The position numbers were made by a program, and so were the translations under genes. A stretch of 64,000 nt of DNA from Lewinella sp. W8 (GTDB lineage: Bacteria > Bacteroidota > Bacteroidia > Chitinophagales > Saprospiraceae), in assembly GCF_004375085.3 (NCBI RefSeq), contig NZ_SNAQ03000023.1:1-64000 (forward strand), written 5' to 3'. Shown piece after piece: positions 8,600-17,519 of this stretch (position 1 is its first letter; every line of letters starts with the position of its first letter). The notes beneath the pieces are model-generated. The model was not told the DNA's origin, did not search any database, and was given only the letters and a program-made list of their open reading frames with translations.

Positions 8600-11086
8600 T
8601 TATTTCGCCCGGCGAGGGGGAAGGTTTACCCGGAATTCCAGGGTGTAGAGTCCGCGGGTCGGGGCTGAGGCGGTAAACTCTCTCAGTTCGGTATTGAAGA
8701 GGTTATTGGCGGCCAACGACAGGGTTACCCGGTCACTGAAGCGGTAGCCGACGCTGGCGTCAAAGGTGACGAATCCACCCAGTGGTCCGTAGTTGTAGGA
8801 GTCCGCCGACCGGGCGTCCTCAATGATGGGCCGTCCGCGGTAGACGAGGTCCGGGTAGCTGCGGCTCGCAATCTGGAAAGAGCTGAAGTAATCATATTCC
8901 TGCACCCAACGGCCGAAGAGACTTCCGAACCACTTATCTCCGCTGTAATTCAGTCCGGCACCAACCTTGTGGGTGGGCGCATTGACGAGGATGTCCAGGA
9001 AGTTCACCACGCCGTCACCGTTGAAGTCGTTTTCCTCGGTGTTGTCCTCGTCCACGCTGTAATCAAAGTAGGAGTAATTGACGTAGGCACTTAACTCGGG
9101 CTGGAAGTAGTAGGTCAGGTTGAAGTCCGCCCCGAAGGTATTCACTTCCCCGAAGTTGATGTAGGTAGCCACCAGGCCACCGAAGGTGCCGAAGGCGGCC
9201 TGCACCTCCTCGATGGGGGTATCGCCCCGCTCAGTGGTTACCCCCACCACGGTGACCGGGCTAAGAAAGTCGCGGGAGATGTTGTAGTAAGCATTAGCGT
9301 CCAGGAAGAGCTTGCTCTTTTTCAGTTGTCCACGGTAGCCGAGTTCGAAGGTGGAAATTTTTTCTACCCGCTGTTTTTCCACCATGGACCCATCGGCCAG
9401 GGTAAAGCCTTCCGCGTTGCCGAGGATGAGGCCACCAAAGAGGTTACCGAACATGTTCAGGATGGTGGGGGCGGCAATGCCCTGCCCGTAGGTGAGTCGC
9501 CAGGTGCCCATCTCCCCGATTTTCAGCAGGCCGAGTTTGGGCACGAAGTTGAAGTCGTAGATTTCGTGGTTATCCGCCCGGGCCGCGGCCAGGCCGCGCC
9601 AGCCACCCCCAAAATCGTAGGTCAGGTGGGCGTAGGCACCGAGTTGACTGACCTCGATGAAGTCGTCTTCGTTTTCGTCCAGCAGGTAGGTTCCCCGGCT
9701 GTTGGCCCGGTCCAGTTGATACTGCACCCCACCGACTACCTTCAACTGTCCGAAGGTGTTGTAGTACTGAAACTCCGTGTTGAGTCGGTTGGAGGCGTCC
9801 TGGAACAGGGCACCGCTGGCGTAGGACAGCGGCCCGCGGGCTTCGGCATCCGAAAAGCCGGCGTCCAGCAGGCGGTAATACTGCTTGGTACGGTCGTCAA
9901 TGGAGTAGGTGGAATCGGTTTTGGAAGAAGTGTAGTAGGCCTGAGCAAACCAGTGATTTCCGCTCGCCTTGAGCTGGAGGTAGCCCACCTGCCAGTCCTT
10001 AATCTGGTTCCGGCCTACGTTGGTGGGGGAAAGGTAGGTGCTGTTGCTCATACCACCGGCCAGCTTGAAGTTAAGTTTATCGGAGGGGTCGTAGTGCAGG
10101 GCGAATTCACCGCGCAGGAACTCAACGTCGCGGTCCAGTTCCAGTTCTTCGTAGCCTTCGGCCTGTCCGTCTGGAATGGGATTGCCCAGCGTATCCACGG
10201 CGCCAACCCGGTCGATGAAGACCGAGTCCGCCCACTCGAATTCCGTTCCGGTGGTGTACTCCCCCGTCACCTTAAAGGCCAACTTATCGCTGAGCACCTG
10301 GGCGTGCCGGATGCGCGCGCTGAAAAAGGCATCGCCGTCGCCGGTAACCCCGGGGTTGAGGGTAAAGGTCGTTCCCTGATACTGGCGAGGATCTTTGGTA
10401 ATGGTATTCAGCAGGCCGTTGTGGGCGTTAGGCCCGTAGAGGGTGGAGTTTGGCCCCAGGATTAATTCCACCTGTTCGATGTCTTCCTTGATGGTGGTGT
10501 TCAGCGGACCGAAGGGCAGGCCGGTAGCCACCAGGGTACTGAAGCGGCCGTCGGTTACCTGCAGGTTCTTGGCGTTGAAGTTGGAGTTGAAACCCCGGAT
10601 ATTGAAGGCCGGGGCGGCCAGGCCGGCGCGGAAGTAGTCGACCCCCTTCTGTCGGGCCACCAGTTCCGCCGGATTACCGGCGTATTCCAGGATTTCCCGA
10701 CTGAAGATGGTCTCAATCGTGGCCGGACTTTCCGTGATCCGTTCCGGTTGCCGGGAACCGGAAACCACCACTTCGTTGAGTTCAAAACCTTCCGTCAGGG
10801 TAAAGTTCAGGGTCAGCGCCTGACCGGCCGATACCGTAATCTCTTCCGTGGCGTTGGCGTAGCCGATGAAGGTAACCTGTAGGGTGTACGTTCCGGGATC
10901 GAGCGTCAGCGAATAGCTTCCGTCCGCGTCGGAAAAAGCACCCAGTGAGCTCCCGGAAACACCAATGGTTGCGCCCGGAAGGGGTGATCCGTCGTCGGCG
11001 GCTACCAGGCCGGATACGGTGGCCCGTTGGGCAAAAAGCACCCCGCTGCCGAGGCTGAATAATAGTATTAGTAGTGTGTAGCGCAT
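8600..11086 (-). CDS. TonB-dependent outer-membrane receptor with carboxypeptidase-regulatory domain
   Basis: An 828-residue receptor. Residues 1-19 are a signal peptide (cut after GVLFA). Residues 20-100 are a carboxypeptidase-D-regulatory-like beta domain (VSGLVAADDGSPLPGATIGV). The plug follows at about 105-240 (RQPERITESPATIETIF), and the rest is a 22-strand barrel with alternating aromatic strands. There is no SusD partner nearby, so this is not a SusCD system. A calcium-loop-like segment DFNGDGVVNFLDIL lies in an extracellular loop at about residue 693. It is the first gene of the operon with symporter, KAS III-like enzyme and acyl-CoA ligase, which suggests an organic-acid or lipid ligand rather than a siderophore. 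About 255 bases separate it from the upstream hydrolase, so it probably has its own promoter. Confidence 0.9.
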   Translation of the reverse strand: MRYTLLILLFSLGSGVLFAQRATVSGLVAADDGSPLPGATIGVSGSSLGAFSDADGSYSLTLDPGTYTLQVTFIGYANATEEITVSAGQALTLNFTLTEGFELNEVVVSGSRQPERITESPATIETIFSREILEYAGNPAELVARQKGVDYFRAGLAAPAFNIRGFNSNFNAKNLQVTDGRFSTLVATGLPFGPLNTTIKEDIEQVELILGPNSTLYGPNAHNGLLNTITKDPRQYQGTTFTLNPGVTGDGDAFFSARIRHAQVLSDKLAFKVTGEYTTGTEFEWADSVFIDRVGAVDTLGNPIPDGQAEGYEELELDRDVEFLRGEFALHYDPSDKLNFKLAGGMSNSTYLSPTNVGRNQIKDWQVGYLQLKASGNHWFAQAYYTSSKTDSTYSIDDRTKQYYRLLDAGFSDAEARGPLSYASGALFQDASNRLNTEFQYYNTFGQLKVVGGVQYQLDRANSRGTYLLDENEDDFIEVSQLGAYAHLTYDFGGGWRGLAAARADNHEIYDFNFVPKLGLLKIGEMGTWRLTYGQGIAAPTILNMFGNLFGGLILGNAEGFTLADGSMVEKQRVEKISTFELGYRGQLKKSKLFLDANAYYNISRDFLSPVTVVGVTTERGDTPIEEVQAAFGTFGGLVATYINFGEVNTFGADFNLTYYFQPELSAYVNYSYFDYSVDEDNTEENDFNGDGVVNFLDILVNAPTHKVGAGLNYSGDKWFGSLFGRWVQEYDYFSSFQIASRSYPDLVYRGRPIIEDARSADSYNYGPLGGFVTFDASVGYRFSDRVTLSLAANNLFNTELREFTASAPTRGLYTLEFRVNLPPRRAK

Positions 11087-11340
11087 GATTGATCCTTAGT
11101 TAGAGCAGACATTTATTCGGCCATTTGCGGCAACAGAAAAGAGGATATTCCCCCACGGTGGCGCACGGCCGAACAAAAATTCAACGGGGGCAAAGTAGCT
11201 GTCTGTCCGCCGCAATTTCCTTCCTCCATTTCACTAAAAGAGGGTGGACCGAACAAAAAAAAGAGGCCCCGATTCACGAAAATCGCGAGCTTTTCCCGGA
11301 ATTAGCTACCGTCCGCAAGGGGGTGGACTCCGGGGAATAC

Positions 11341-12282
11341 TTACTGGATAAATTGTCGCAGGTAGGTGTTGAAGCGGTCGGATTTTTCCCACTGCACGAA
11401 ATGCCCCGACTCCGGCAGGAAGGATAATTGCGCCCCCGGAATTCCTTTTTCGCCTACTTCCGCCACGGTGGCGACGGTGAGGGTGGGATGCAAAATCTTA
11501 TTGGGAATAAGCTGATCATTCTCCCCAAAAAGGATCAGGGTTGGCACCTCAATTGCTCCCAATCGATTGGCCACCGGAGCGTCCAGCATGCCCATTACGC
11601 AGCGCGGAATCATCGCACAATACGCAGCGTAGGCCGCCGAGTCTTCGCGGAGCGCCAGGCGGTCTTGAATCATGAACTGTGCGTCTTCCGGCATATCGAA
11701 AAAGTTGACGGCGAAGTTCTTTTTGATCTGGGCTTCGGGGGTGGCCATCAGGATTTCCGGACGTACGTAGGTGGCGAAAAAGGTCCGGTCCGTTTCGGAG
11801 AAGGACTCCAGTCCGGCGGGAGCGGCAAGGACCATTTTCTCCAGATAATCAGGCCGTTGGAGCGCCAGCGTCATGGCGATTTGTCCCCCCATGGAATGCC
11901 CGACCAGCGTCACTTTTTCCAGCTCTAGTCCCCGAATCAGTGCGTCCAGGGATTCGGCAAAAAAATCCATGCTGTAGGGGAATTCCCCCTTACCGGACTT
12001 CCCGTATCCGGGCAGATCCAGGGCAATGCACCGGTAGTCTTTCCGCAATGCCGCTACGTTCTTCTTCCACGCCTGCAAGTTAGAGCCGAGGCCGTGTACA
12101 AAGACCAACGTCCGCTCTCCCTTCCCTTCGTCTACGTACGCCAGGCGAAGGGAATCATTGACGTCGTGGTAGTGCACGGGAAAGGGGTATTGCCAGGAGT
12201 CCATGGTACTTTTTTGGGCCACCGAACCGCAGGAAAAAGCGAGCAGGGCCAGTAGGGTGAAAGAATAAACCAGAGGTCGCAT
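11341..12282 (-). CDS. Alpha/beta hydrolase, exported
   Basis: A 313-residue alpha/beta-hydrolase-fold protein. The ATG at 12282 is preferred over an upstream TTG at 12306, because it gives a clean signal sequence (MRPLVYSFTLLALLAFSC) with a possible lipidated Cys. The oxyanion segment VFVHGLGSNLQAWKKN, the nucleophile elbow VGHSMGGQ, the acid in FGENDQLIP and the histidine in ESGHFVQWEK are all in the right order, so the enzyme should be active. The cap region is predicted helical. The substrate is unknown (ester, lactone or epoxide). It faces away from the divergent FabG-type gene and is 255 bases upstream of the TonB-dependent receptor on the same strand. Confidence 0.85.
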   Translation of the reverse strand: MRPLVYSFTLLALLAFSCGSVAQKSTMDSWQYPFPVHYHDVNDSLRLAYVDEGKGERTLVFVHGLGSNLQAWKKNVAALRKDYRCIALDLPGYGKSGKGEFPYSMDFFAESLDALIRGLELEKVTLVGHSMGGQIAMTLALQRPDYLEKMVLAAPAGLESFSETDRTFFATYVRPEILMATPEAQIKKNFAVNFFDMPEDAQFMIQDRLALREDSAAYAAYCAMIPRCVMGMLDAPVANRLGAIEVPTLILFGENDQLIPNKILHPTLTVATVAEVGEKGIPGAQLSFLPESGHFVQWEKSDRFNTYLRQFIQ

Positions 12283-12338
12283 ACGGGTCAGTTTGGATTG
12301 GGCCAAAATAGGGCGAGGACGCAGGTGCCGGGCATTTC

Positions 12339-12358
12339 CCGAAAAGCAATGTTTTCGG
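12339..12358. repeat. Inverted repeat in a divergent promoter region
   Basis: CCGAAAA and TTTTCGG flank a 6-base GCAATG spacer, a perfect dyad between the divergent hydrolase (start 12282) and FabG-type gene (start 12515). Just beside it at 12320-12328 is the recurring 9-mer CGCAGGTGC. An operator is possible but unproven. Confidence 0.4.
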
Positions 12359-12514
12359 TTAGTCCACCCCTAAAAAAATAGCCTTACACTTCTGTAAATC
12401 AGCTTTTTACTTACTAAAATATCCCCCAGTCAACACTTTTTTCTTTTTACCTTGTCCGCTCCCACGGTTCTTGCCGGGGTAGTTTTCCCGCCAAGATCAT
12501 CACAAAGCAACATC

Positions 12515-13258
12515 ATGCTACAACTTACCGGCCGCGTGGCCATCATTACCGGTGCTGCCCGGGGAATTGGAAAAGTAACCGCCGAAAAATTCGCGCAGCT
12601 CGGGGCTACCATTGCTGCCTGGGATATTGATGAACGGGCCGGACAACAACTCGTTGCCTCCCTGACCAGTGCCGGGCACGACGCCAAATTCTACCTGGTG
12701 AATACCACCGACCAGATGGCCTGCCAGCAGGCGGCCGCTTCCGTCGTTGAAGACTTTGGCAAGGTTGATATTCTCATCAACAATGCCGGCATCACCCGCG
12801 ACAGTAGTTTCAAAAAAATGACCACCGAGCAGTGGCAACTCGTCCTGGACGTAAACCTTACGGGCGTTTTTCACGCCACCAAGGCCGTCTTCCCCTTCAT
12901 GGCCGAGGCCGGTTACGGCCGAATCCTGAACGCCTCTTCCGTAGTGGGGCTTTACGGGAACTTCGGCCAAACCAATTATGCGGCCACCAAGGCCGGCCTG
13001 ATCGGCATGACCAAAACCTGGGCCCGGGAATTTGGCCGCAAGGGCATCACGGTAAATGCCGTAGCCCCGGGCTTCATCGCTACCGAAATGACGGCCGAAA
13101 TGCCGGAAGCCATCCTGAAGGGGATGGAAGAGAAAACTCCCATGCAGCGCCTTGGTCTGCCCGAGGACATCGCCAATGCCTACGCCTTTCTGGCCTCCGA
13201 TGCGGCTAGCTTCATCACCGGAACCTGTCTGAGCGTAGACGGAGGACTGGTCCTCTAG
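12515..13258 (+). CDS. 3-oxoacyl-ACP reductase-type short-chain dehydrogenase (FabG-like)
   Basis: A 247-residue classical short-chain dehydrogenase. The ATG at 12515 is chosen because MLQLTGRVAIITGAARGIGK is the standard N-terminus; an upstream in-frame GTG/ATG extension is not family-like. The cofactor motif TGAARGIG, the structural NNAG (about 89-92), and the catalytic Ser, Tyr and Lys in NASSVV and YAATKAG are intact, and the C-terminus reads FITGTCLSVDGG. This is the length and form of NADPH-dependent 3-ketoacyl-ACP or acetoacetyl-CoA reductases. Whether it serves fatty-acid synthesis or a hydroxyacyl pathway is not decided by context. The following gene begins 20 bases later and is likely cotranscribed. 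Confidence 0.85.
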   Translation: MLQLTGRVAIITGAARGIGKVTAEKFAQLGATIAAWDIDERAGQQLVASLTSAGHDAKFYLVNTTDQMACQQAAASVVEDFGKVDILINNAGITRDSSFKKMTTEQWQLVLDVNLTGVFHATKAVFPFMAEAGYGRILNASSVVGLYGNFGQTNYAATKAGLIGMTKTWAREFGRKGITVNAVAPGFIATEMTAEMPEAILKGMEEKTPMQRLGLPEDIANAYAFLASDAASFITGTCLSVDGGLVL

Positions 13259-13277
13259 CGTTCCCAAAACTCCTTCC

Positions 13278-14675
13278 ATGCGCAACCGCCTTCAGGCCTT
13301 CACCGATTTTACCAACCAGCTGCTTCCCCACGAAACGGCCTACCTGTTGCGTACCCATCGGCTGGAAGATCAGGAGCGCATTGCCATCCTGGAGCGCGTT
13401 GACCATAACTGCCGCCAAATCCAGCAGTTCACCCCCTACGACCCCAACATCAACAAGCGGAAGTACCACCACCTCAAGCTCTGGATCGAGGAGCGGCTGC
13501 AGTCCATTGACGTGGACGTACAACACGACTGGCTCCTGCAGTTGGAACGTAAAATCATGACGGATACCATTGAGCCCGCCGACGAGAAAAAGCTGCTTAA
13601 GATGGTCCGACGGTACGAGCATCCGGCCTACTACTTCATGAAGCTGTATGAAGTACTGCAGCACTACCGCCACTTCCTCCAGATTCGCCTCCGCTACCGG
13701 GACCACAAGCTGGTCGATGACTTCGTCCGCTCCTACGCCGAACAGTACGACCGCAGCAAAAAATGCTACGATCACCTGCACGCCATTACGCAGGACGTGG
13801 TGGGGCAGTACGCCGAACAATCCCTCCAAAGCGACCACTGGCAAGATCTTTTGGAAGGTATTTTCATGGACACCGACATGGACGGGCTCAACCGCTACCT
13901 GGCCCTGGTCCGGCTGACCTTCATCGGATTTAACTACCGAAATTATGATCGGGTGCTCCAGCACTTCGATCAGATGGACAAAGCCTTTACCGAGGGTAAA
14001 CACTACTCCCGCCGATTGCTCACGAATTACTACGGCAACCGACTCTTGCTCCACTCCCAGCGTAAGGAATACGAAAAGGCCGTCTACTACGGTCGCCTTT
14101 CCGTGCGCGCCCGCAACTACGATTACCTGTTTTACGTCAACAACCTGGCGGCCGTGCTACTCCGGCTCAACCAGCGGCAGCAGGCGCTGCAGCTCCTGCA
14201 ATCTGCCCGGGAAGTCGCCCGGGAAACGGTCAACCCCCACAACCGCATCGGCTACGTGGCTTTCTACCTGGAGGCGCTGATCAAAAACGGCCGCACGGGG
14301 CAGGCAGAATCCTACGGAGACACCTACCTGCGGGCCTACCGGAAAGACATCCTGCGCTACCGCTGGCACCTCTTCTTCACCATTTACCTCCAGGCCATTC
14401 TCCTGCAGGGACGCTACGAAAAAATTCTACGCCTCAACCGTCAGTATAAGCTGCTCGAAAAAGACCGCGACTACTCCGCCAAAGCCAGCTACCTACCTTC
14501 CATTCCCGTAATGGTTGATCTGGCCCAGTGGCGGGAGGGAAACATCACCGACGAGGATTTCCAGCATCGATTTCAACGCATCCGAGCCCTGGTCTCCGAC
14601 GGACGCAAGGAAGAACGGTTCCGGCGATTCTGTGAAGACCTGGGAAATTTGCTTCCGGTACTGGTCAACAGCTAG
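13278..14675 (+). CDS. Uncharacterised helical-repeat (TPR-like) protein
   Basis: A 465-residue soluble protein with no signal peptide or membrane segment. It is very rich in Arg, Tyr, Leu and His and consists of paired helices from start to end. Segments such as YEKAVYYGRLSVRARNYDYL, LLRLNQRQQALQLLQSAREV and RTGQAESYGDTYLRAYRKD look like degenerate tetratricopeptide units, so a protein-binding scaffold is likely. I do not recognise a named family. It follows the FabG-type gene by 20 bases on the same strand. The gene after it is convergent. Confidence 0.6.
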   Translation: MRNRLQAFTDFTNQLLPHETAYLLRTHRLEDQERIAILERVDHNCRQIQQFTPYDPNINKRKYHHLKLWIEERLQSIDVDVQHDWLLQLERKIMTDTIEPADEKKLLKMVRRYEHPAYYFMKLYEVLQHYRHFLQIRLRYRDHKLVDDFVRSYAEQYDRSKKCYDHLHAITQDVVGQYAEQSLQSDHWQDLLEGIFMDTDMDGLNRYLALVRLTFIGFNYRNYDRVLQHFDQMDKAFTEGKHYSRRLLTNYYGNRLLLHSQRKEYEKAVYYGRLSVRARNYDYLFYVNNLAAVLLRLNQRQQALQLLQSAREVARETVNPHNRIGYVAFYLEALIKNGRTGQAESYGDTYLRAYRKDILRYRWHLFFTIYLQAILLQGRYEKILRLNRQYKLLEKDRDYSAKASYLPSIPVMVDLAQWREGNITDEDFQHRFQRIRALVSDGRKEERFRRFCEDLGNLLPVLVNS

Positions 14676-14779
14676 AGGAATCAATGTCTTACGCATTAGA
14701 CTGAAGGGAGTAAAACTTCACGCTTGGGATAATGAGCCTAAGCGTGTTCAGAACAGTGGATTCACATTAGACTTATTCC

Positions 14780-15664
14780 CTACTCCATGATCCACGGATA
14801 GGCCGACGCAAAGGCCAGCTGCCAGGTGTCATGGCCGTGTCCCTTTCCGGGGAAAACGTCCGACATCAGGAGGCTATCCGGAAGGCCAGCGTCTCGTAGG
14901 ACGGTCATCATTTTTCGGTTATCGTTTACGGTGGAGGATTCTTCTTCCCCCGCACAGAAGTAGAGGCGCATCTGCGTAAGGTCTACGGATTCATGAAGCG
15001 TGAATACTTTTTCGTTCACCCACAGCGAAGGAGAGAAAATCAGGCCGCGACTAAAGACCTCCGGATAAGTCATTACCCCGTAGTAAGCCATCAATCCACC
15101 CAGGGAGCAGCCACCAAGACCGGTATGCTCCCGGTCAGTGAGCGTCCGAAAGTTCGCGTCCACCCAGGGCTTTAGTCCGTTCACTACCCAATCCAGGTGC
15201 CCCGCGCCGGTAACGGGTACCTTATCGGGATAGTCCGGGCTCGGGAAGGGCTTGTATTCGGTAAGTCTCTCGTCGGAATCCGCGATGCCAATGACGATGG
15301 CCGCCGGCCCTCCCCGGCCGGCCACCCGGTTAATCACTTCATCCACCTCCCATTCCGTTCCCTTATTCTCGAGTTCATTAAACAGGGCCTCTCCGTCAAA
15401 GAAGTAAAGTACCGGATACCGCAGACTGTCCCGCTCCCGATACCCTTCGGGGAGCAAGACGTAAAGCGTACGTTTCTTTCCCAGGTAATCAACCAGGATA
15501 GTATCCGGCAGGGTCATCACGTTGGGGGCGGCCGTATTGGTTAGAGTGGCCAGGTAGGCGGCACGTTCCTTCCGCTGCTCGTATTCCTTCCAGCCCAGAA
15601 AGGCCGCCAACAGGAGCAACATAAACAAGACTCCCAGTAGCGCTCGCAGTAGAAAACGTTTCAC
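14780..15664 (-). CDS. Membrane-anchored esterase, Esterase D/Fes-like alpha/beta hydrolase
   Basis: A 294-residue protein if started at GTG 15664, which gives MKRFLLRALLGVLFMLLLL, an N-terminal membrane anchor or signal. TTG codons at 15682 and 15679 are alternatives and no ATG is available. The fold is that of the putative esterase family (PF00756; enterochelin esterase and IroE-like): VDYLGKKRTLYVLLPEGY at the N-side, PVLYFFDGEALFNE, nucleophile elbow GGCSLGGLMAYYG, and the catalytic His in PGKGHGHDTW. It probably hydrolyses an ester outside the cytoplasm. A remnant of a serine hydrolase gene abuts its 5' side. Confidence 0.8.
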   Translation of the reverse strand: MKRFLLRALLGVLFMLLLLAAFLGWKEYEQRKERAAYLATLTNTAAPNVMTLPDTILVDYLGKKRTLYVLLPEGYRERDSLRYPVLYFFDGEALFNELENKGTEWEVDEVINRVAGRGGPAAIVIGIADSDERLTEYKPFPSPDYPDKVPVTGAGHLDWVVNGLKPWVDANFRTLTDREHTGLGGCSLGGLMAYYGVMTYPEVFSRGLIFSPSLWVNEKVFTLHESVDLTQMRLYFCAGEEESSTVNDNRKMMTVLRDAGLPDSLLMSDVFPGKGHGHDTWQLAFASAYPWIME

Positions 15665-15723
15665 GGCTAATATTTTCAACAAAATACTTACGGAAAGTTA
15701 AAGTCGCCCCCCTGATCATCAGT

Positions 15724-15945
15724 CATGATCAAAAAACCAAGGGGAAAGACCCACGCGACACCTACGGCTACGGCCTGCAGGTATGGGACAACACCATCTA
15801 CGGCCACGCCGGAGACATGGACGGCTTTGCCTCCTTCTACACCTTTTACCCGGACCGGGATTACGGTTTCGTCCTCCTCACCTCCAGCGGGGAAGATTGG
15901 ATGATGCCGCTGGTGGGGCGGCTACACGGTCTGCTGGGGGAGTAG
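15724..15945 (+). pseudogene. C-terminal remnant of a class C beta-lactamase-family serine hydrolase
   Basis: The plus strand between the esterase and a lipoprotein gene reads in one frame as about 73 codons ending in TAG at 15943-15945. The encoded piece contains DTYGYGLQVWDNTIYGHAGD and DGFASFYTFYPDRDYGFVLL, which is the C-terminal end of the beta-lactamase/penicillin-binding-like serine hydrolase family, with the third active-site motif as HAG. The first two motifs (SxxK, YxN) are absent, and the reading frame upstream is shadowed by the esterase 5' end. This is a decayed leftover: most of the gene has been deleted or replaced. Confidence 0.75.
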
Positions 15946-15980
15946 CGTCCGGTACCAGTAAATCAGGATTGCCTCACCGG

Positions 15981-16361
15981 CTACTCCACATCAAAACAAA
16001 ACTCGGTTCTCGACGAGGACGCTCCCGAGAAGCGAATCGTATAGCAGGCTCGCGTCCCCACGAAAATATTGTTGGTGACGAAGTGGGTGCGGTCCGCCGC
16101 AAAGCCGCGGCTGATGCCGGGGCCATCGACCACTATCCCGGATATTTCATCCTTTAGTTCAGTGGACAACTGGTTATAAATGGATTCGAACTCCACTCTG
16201 GCGGTACGCTCATCAAAGTCTACCGTGGTGAATTCCACCGACAAAATGGTAAAGAATTCCGTGTCTTCCTCGGCAAAAACGTTTGGCGGCAAACGGGGAA
16301 TTTCTTCTTCAATGCAGGAGGCCAGCAATAGGAGGGGTAAAAGGAAAAGAATATTTTTCAT
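15981..16361 (-). CDS. Small uncharacterised lipoprotein
   Basis: A 126-residue protein started at ATG 16361 (MKNILFLLPLLLLASC). The signal peptide ends in LLLASC and the cysteine is followed by IEEE, an acidic stretch of the type that sends Bacteroidota lipoproteins to the cell surface. The rest is a small beta-rich domain without recognised motifs and with a few cysteines near the C-terminus. It begins 2 bases after the stop of the PEGA-domain gene, so the two are cotranscribed and may work together. Confidence 0.65.
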   Translation of the reverse strand: MKNILFLLPLLLLASCIEEEIPRLPPNVFAEEDTEFFTILSVEFTTVDFDERTARVEFESIYNQLSTELKDEISGIVVDGPGISRGFAADRTHFVTNNIFVGTRACYTIRFSGASSSRTEFCFDVE

Positions 16362-16363
16362 CA

Positions 16364-17113
16364 CTAAAATTTGAGGGTAAAGCCTAATTGCGTTGACCGG
16401 GCATCTACCGCGATGAGCGGATCTGCGTTTCGCCATACCTGCGCAAAGGGATTTTGGGGTTCGTACACTGGCCGCTTCATGGTTTTCTTACCCTTCTTGA
16501 TAAAATAGACAATGGTCGCTCCCGCCATTACCCCCGCGGCCGACAAATAAAGTACCGTACGGTTGTTGTGTACCTCCACCGCATCCTGATAATCCGCTAC
16601 CGCCAAATCGTATTCTTCCCGAATTTGGTTGATCTCTTCGATTTCGGCCACCAGGCGATATGCTGCCGCCCGATTGCTCATTAAATCTGCCAGTCGGTCC
16701 ACTTCCTTACGGTTTCCCTGGGTTCCCAGATAAGCCAGGGCTACGGTACCACCAACTAGCCCGACATCCACGATCCGCCTGGCCAACATTTTATTGTTGT
16801 GAATTCGTACGGCTTCAACGTGCTCCAGATACCTCGGCGATTGCGTCGTCAGACCTTTTCTGAAGTAGGTGGTTTCGTCAGGTTTTACCACTACCTCCGC
16901 CGGAAACACTTCAAACCTGGGCGCCCACACTTCAATGGGGTAAGTTCCTGCGGGTAAAGAAACCTCTTTTTGGTTCTCGATGGAAATCGTCTTTCCATCA
17001 ACTTTTACGATGGCATTACCCGGCGTAATTTCGAAAACTACCTTGCCGGTTGCCTGGGAAAAAAGAGAAAATCCAGCTGCTAAGTAGCAGCACATTAATA
17101 TTAGACGGAGCAT
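16364..17113 (-). CDS. PEGA-domain protein with signal peptide and one membrane segment
   Basis: A 249-residue protein started at ATG 17113 rather than the upstream TTG at 17140. Residues 1-20 are a signal peptide (MLRLILMCCYLAAGFSLFSQ). Residues about 22-90 match a PEGA domain: VFEITPGNAIVKVDGK, then VSLPAGTYPIEVWAPRFE, then YFRKGL. A helical stretch follows (AAYRLVAEIEEINQIREEYD), then a transmembrane segment at about 190-208 (LSAAGVMAGATIVYFIKKGK). PEGA domains often sit in surface or periplasmic proteins that bind other envelope parts. Cotranscribed with the small lipoprotein. Confidence 0.7.
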   Translation of the reverse strand: MLRLILMCCYLAAGFSLFSQATGKVVFEITPGNAIVKVDGKTISIENQKEVSLPAGTYPIEVWAPRFEVFPAEVVVKPDETTYFRKGLTTQSPRYLEHVEAVRIHNNKMLARRIVDVGLVGGTVALAYLGTQGNRKEVDRLADLMSNRAAAYRLVAEIEEINQIREEYDLAVADYQDAVEVHNNRTVLYLSAAGVMAGATIVYFIKKGKKTMKRPVYEPQNPFAQVWRNADPLIAVDARSTQLGFTLKF

Positions 17114-17270
17114 TAATAGGGTCTTTAGTTCTACCGGCAAGGTAGATACAATTTGCGTACCCTTCTAACAATGTGCTCAATTAATTGGGTAGGTGATTAA
17201 CTGTAATAGCCACTACACGATTCGACAAATTGGACACATTGAAACGATCCTCATGCGACAGTCACTGCTT

Positions 17271-17337
17271 TTCCTTTTTCCTCTTCAAATCAGCCCTACT
17301 GGGCTTTTAGAGGGCCGATTCGAAAAGGAAAAAGGAA
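17271..17337. repeat. 27-nt imperfect inverted repeat (24 of 27 paired)
   Basis: Arms at 17271-17297 and 17311-17337 pair at 24 of 27 positions around a 13-base loop. The left arm begins TTCCTTTTTCCTC and the right ends AGGAAAAAGGAA. Nested within is a perfect small hairpin, AGCCC-TACT-GGGCT followed by TTTTAG (292-305 in the 17 kb numbering). It lies in an AT-rich 406-base gap (17114-17519) between two minus-strand genes and marks the left edge of the toxin island. I see no gene in this gap. Confidence 0.65.
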
Positions 17338-17519
17338 TTTAGGCTGTAAGATTTCCTTTCAATCAAAATGCACTGTCTGACAGATCAAGTATTCCTTTTT
17401 ACAGATTAACACTACGATTATTTCTCTGTTGAGACAGTTAGGAGTAAGTATATATCAATAGAGACCATTATTGATTTAAACCTTGTGAGTTTATTTCTTT
17501 GGCTAATATCCAGGGTACT

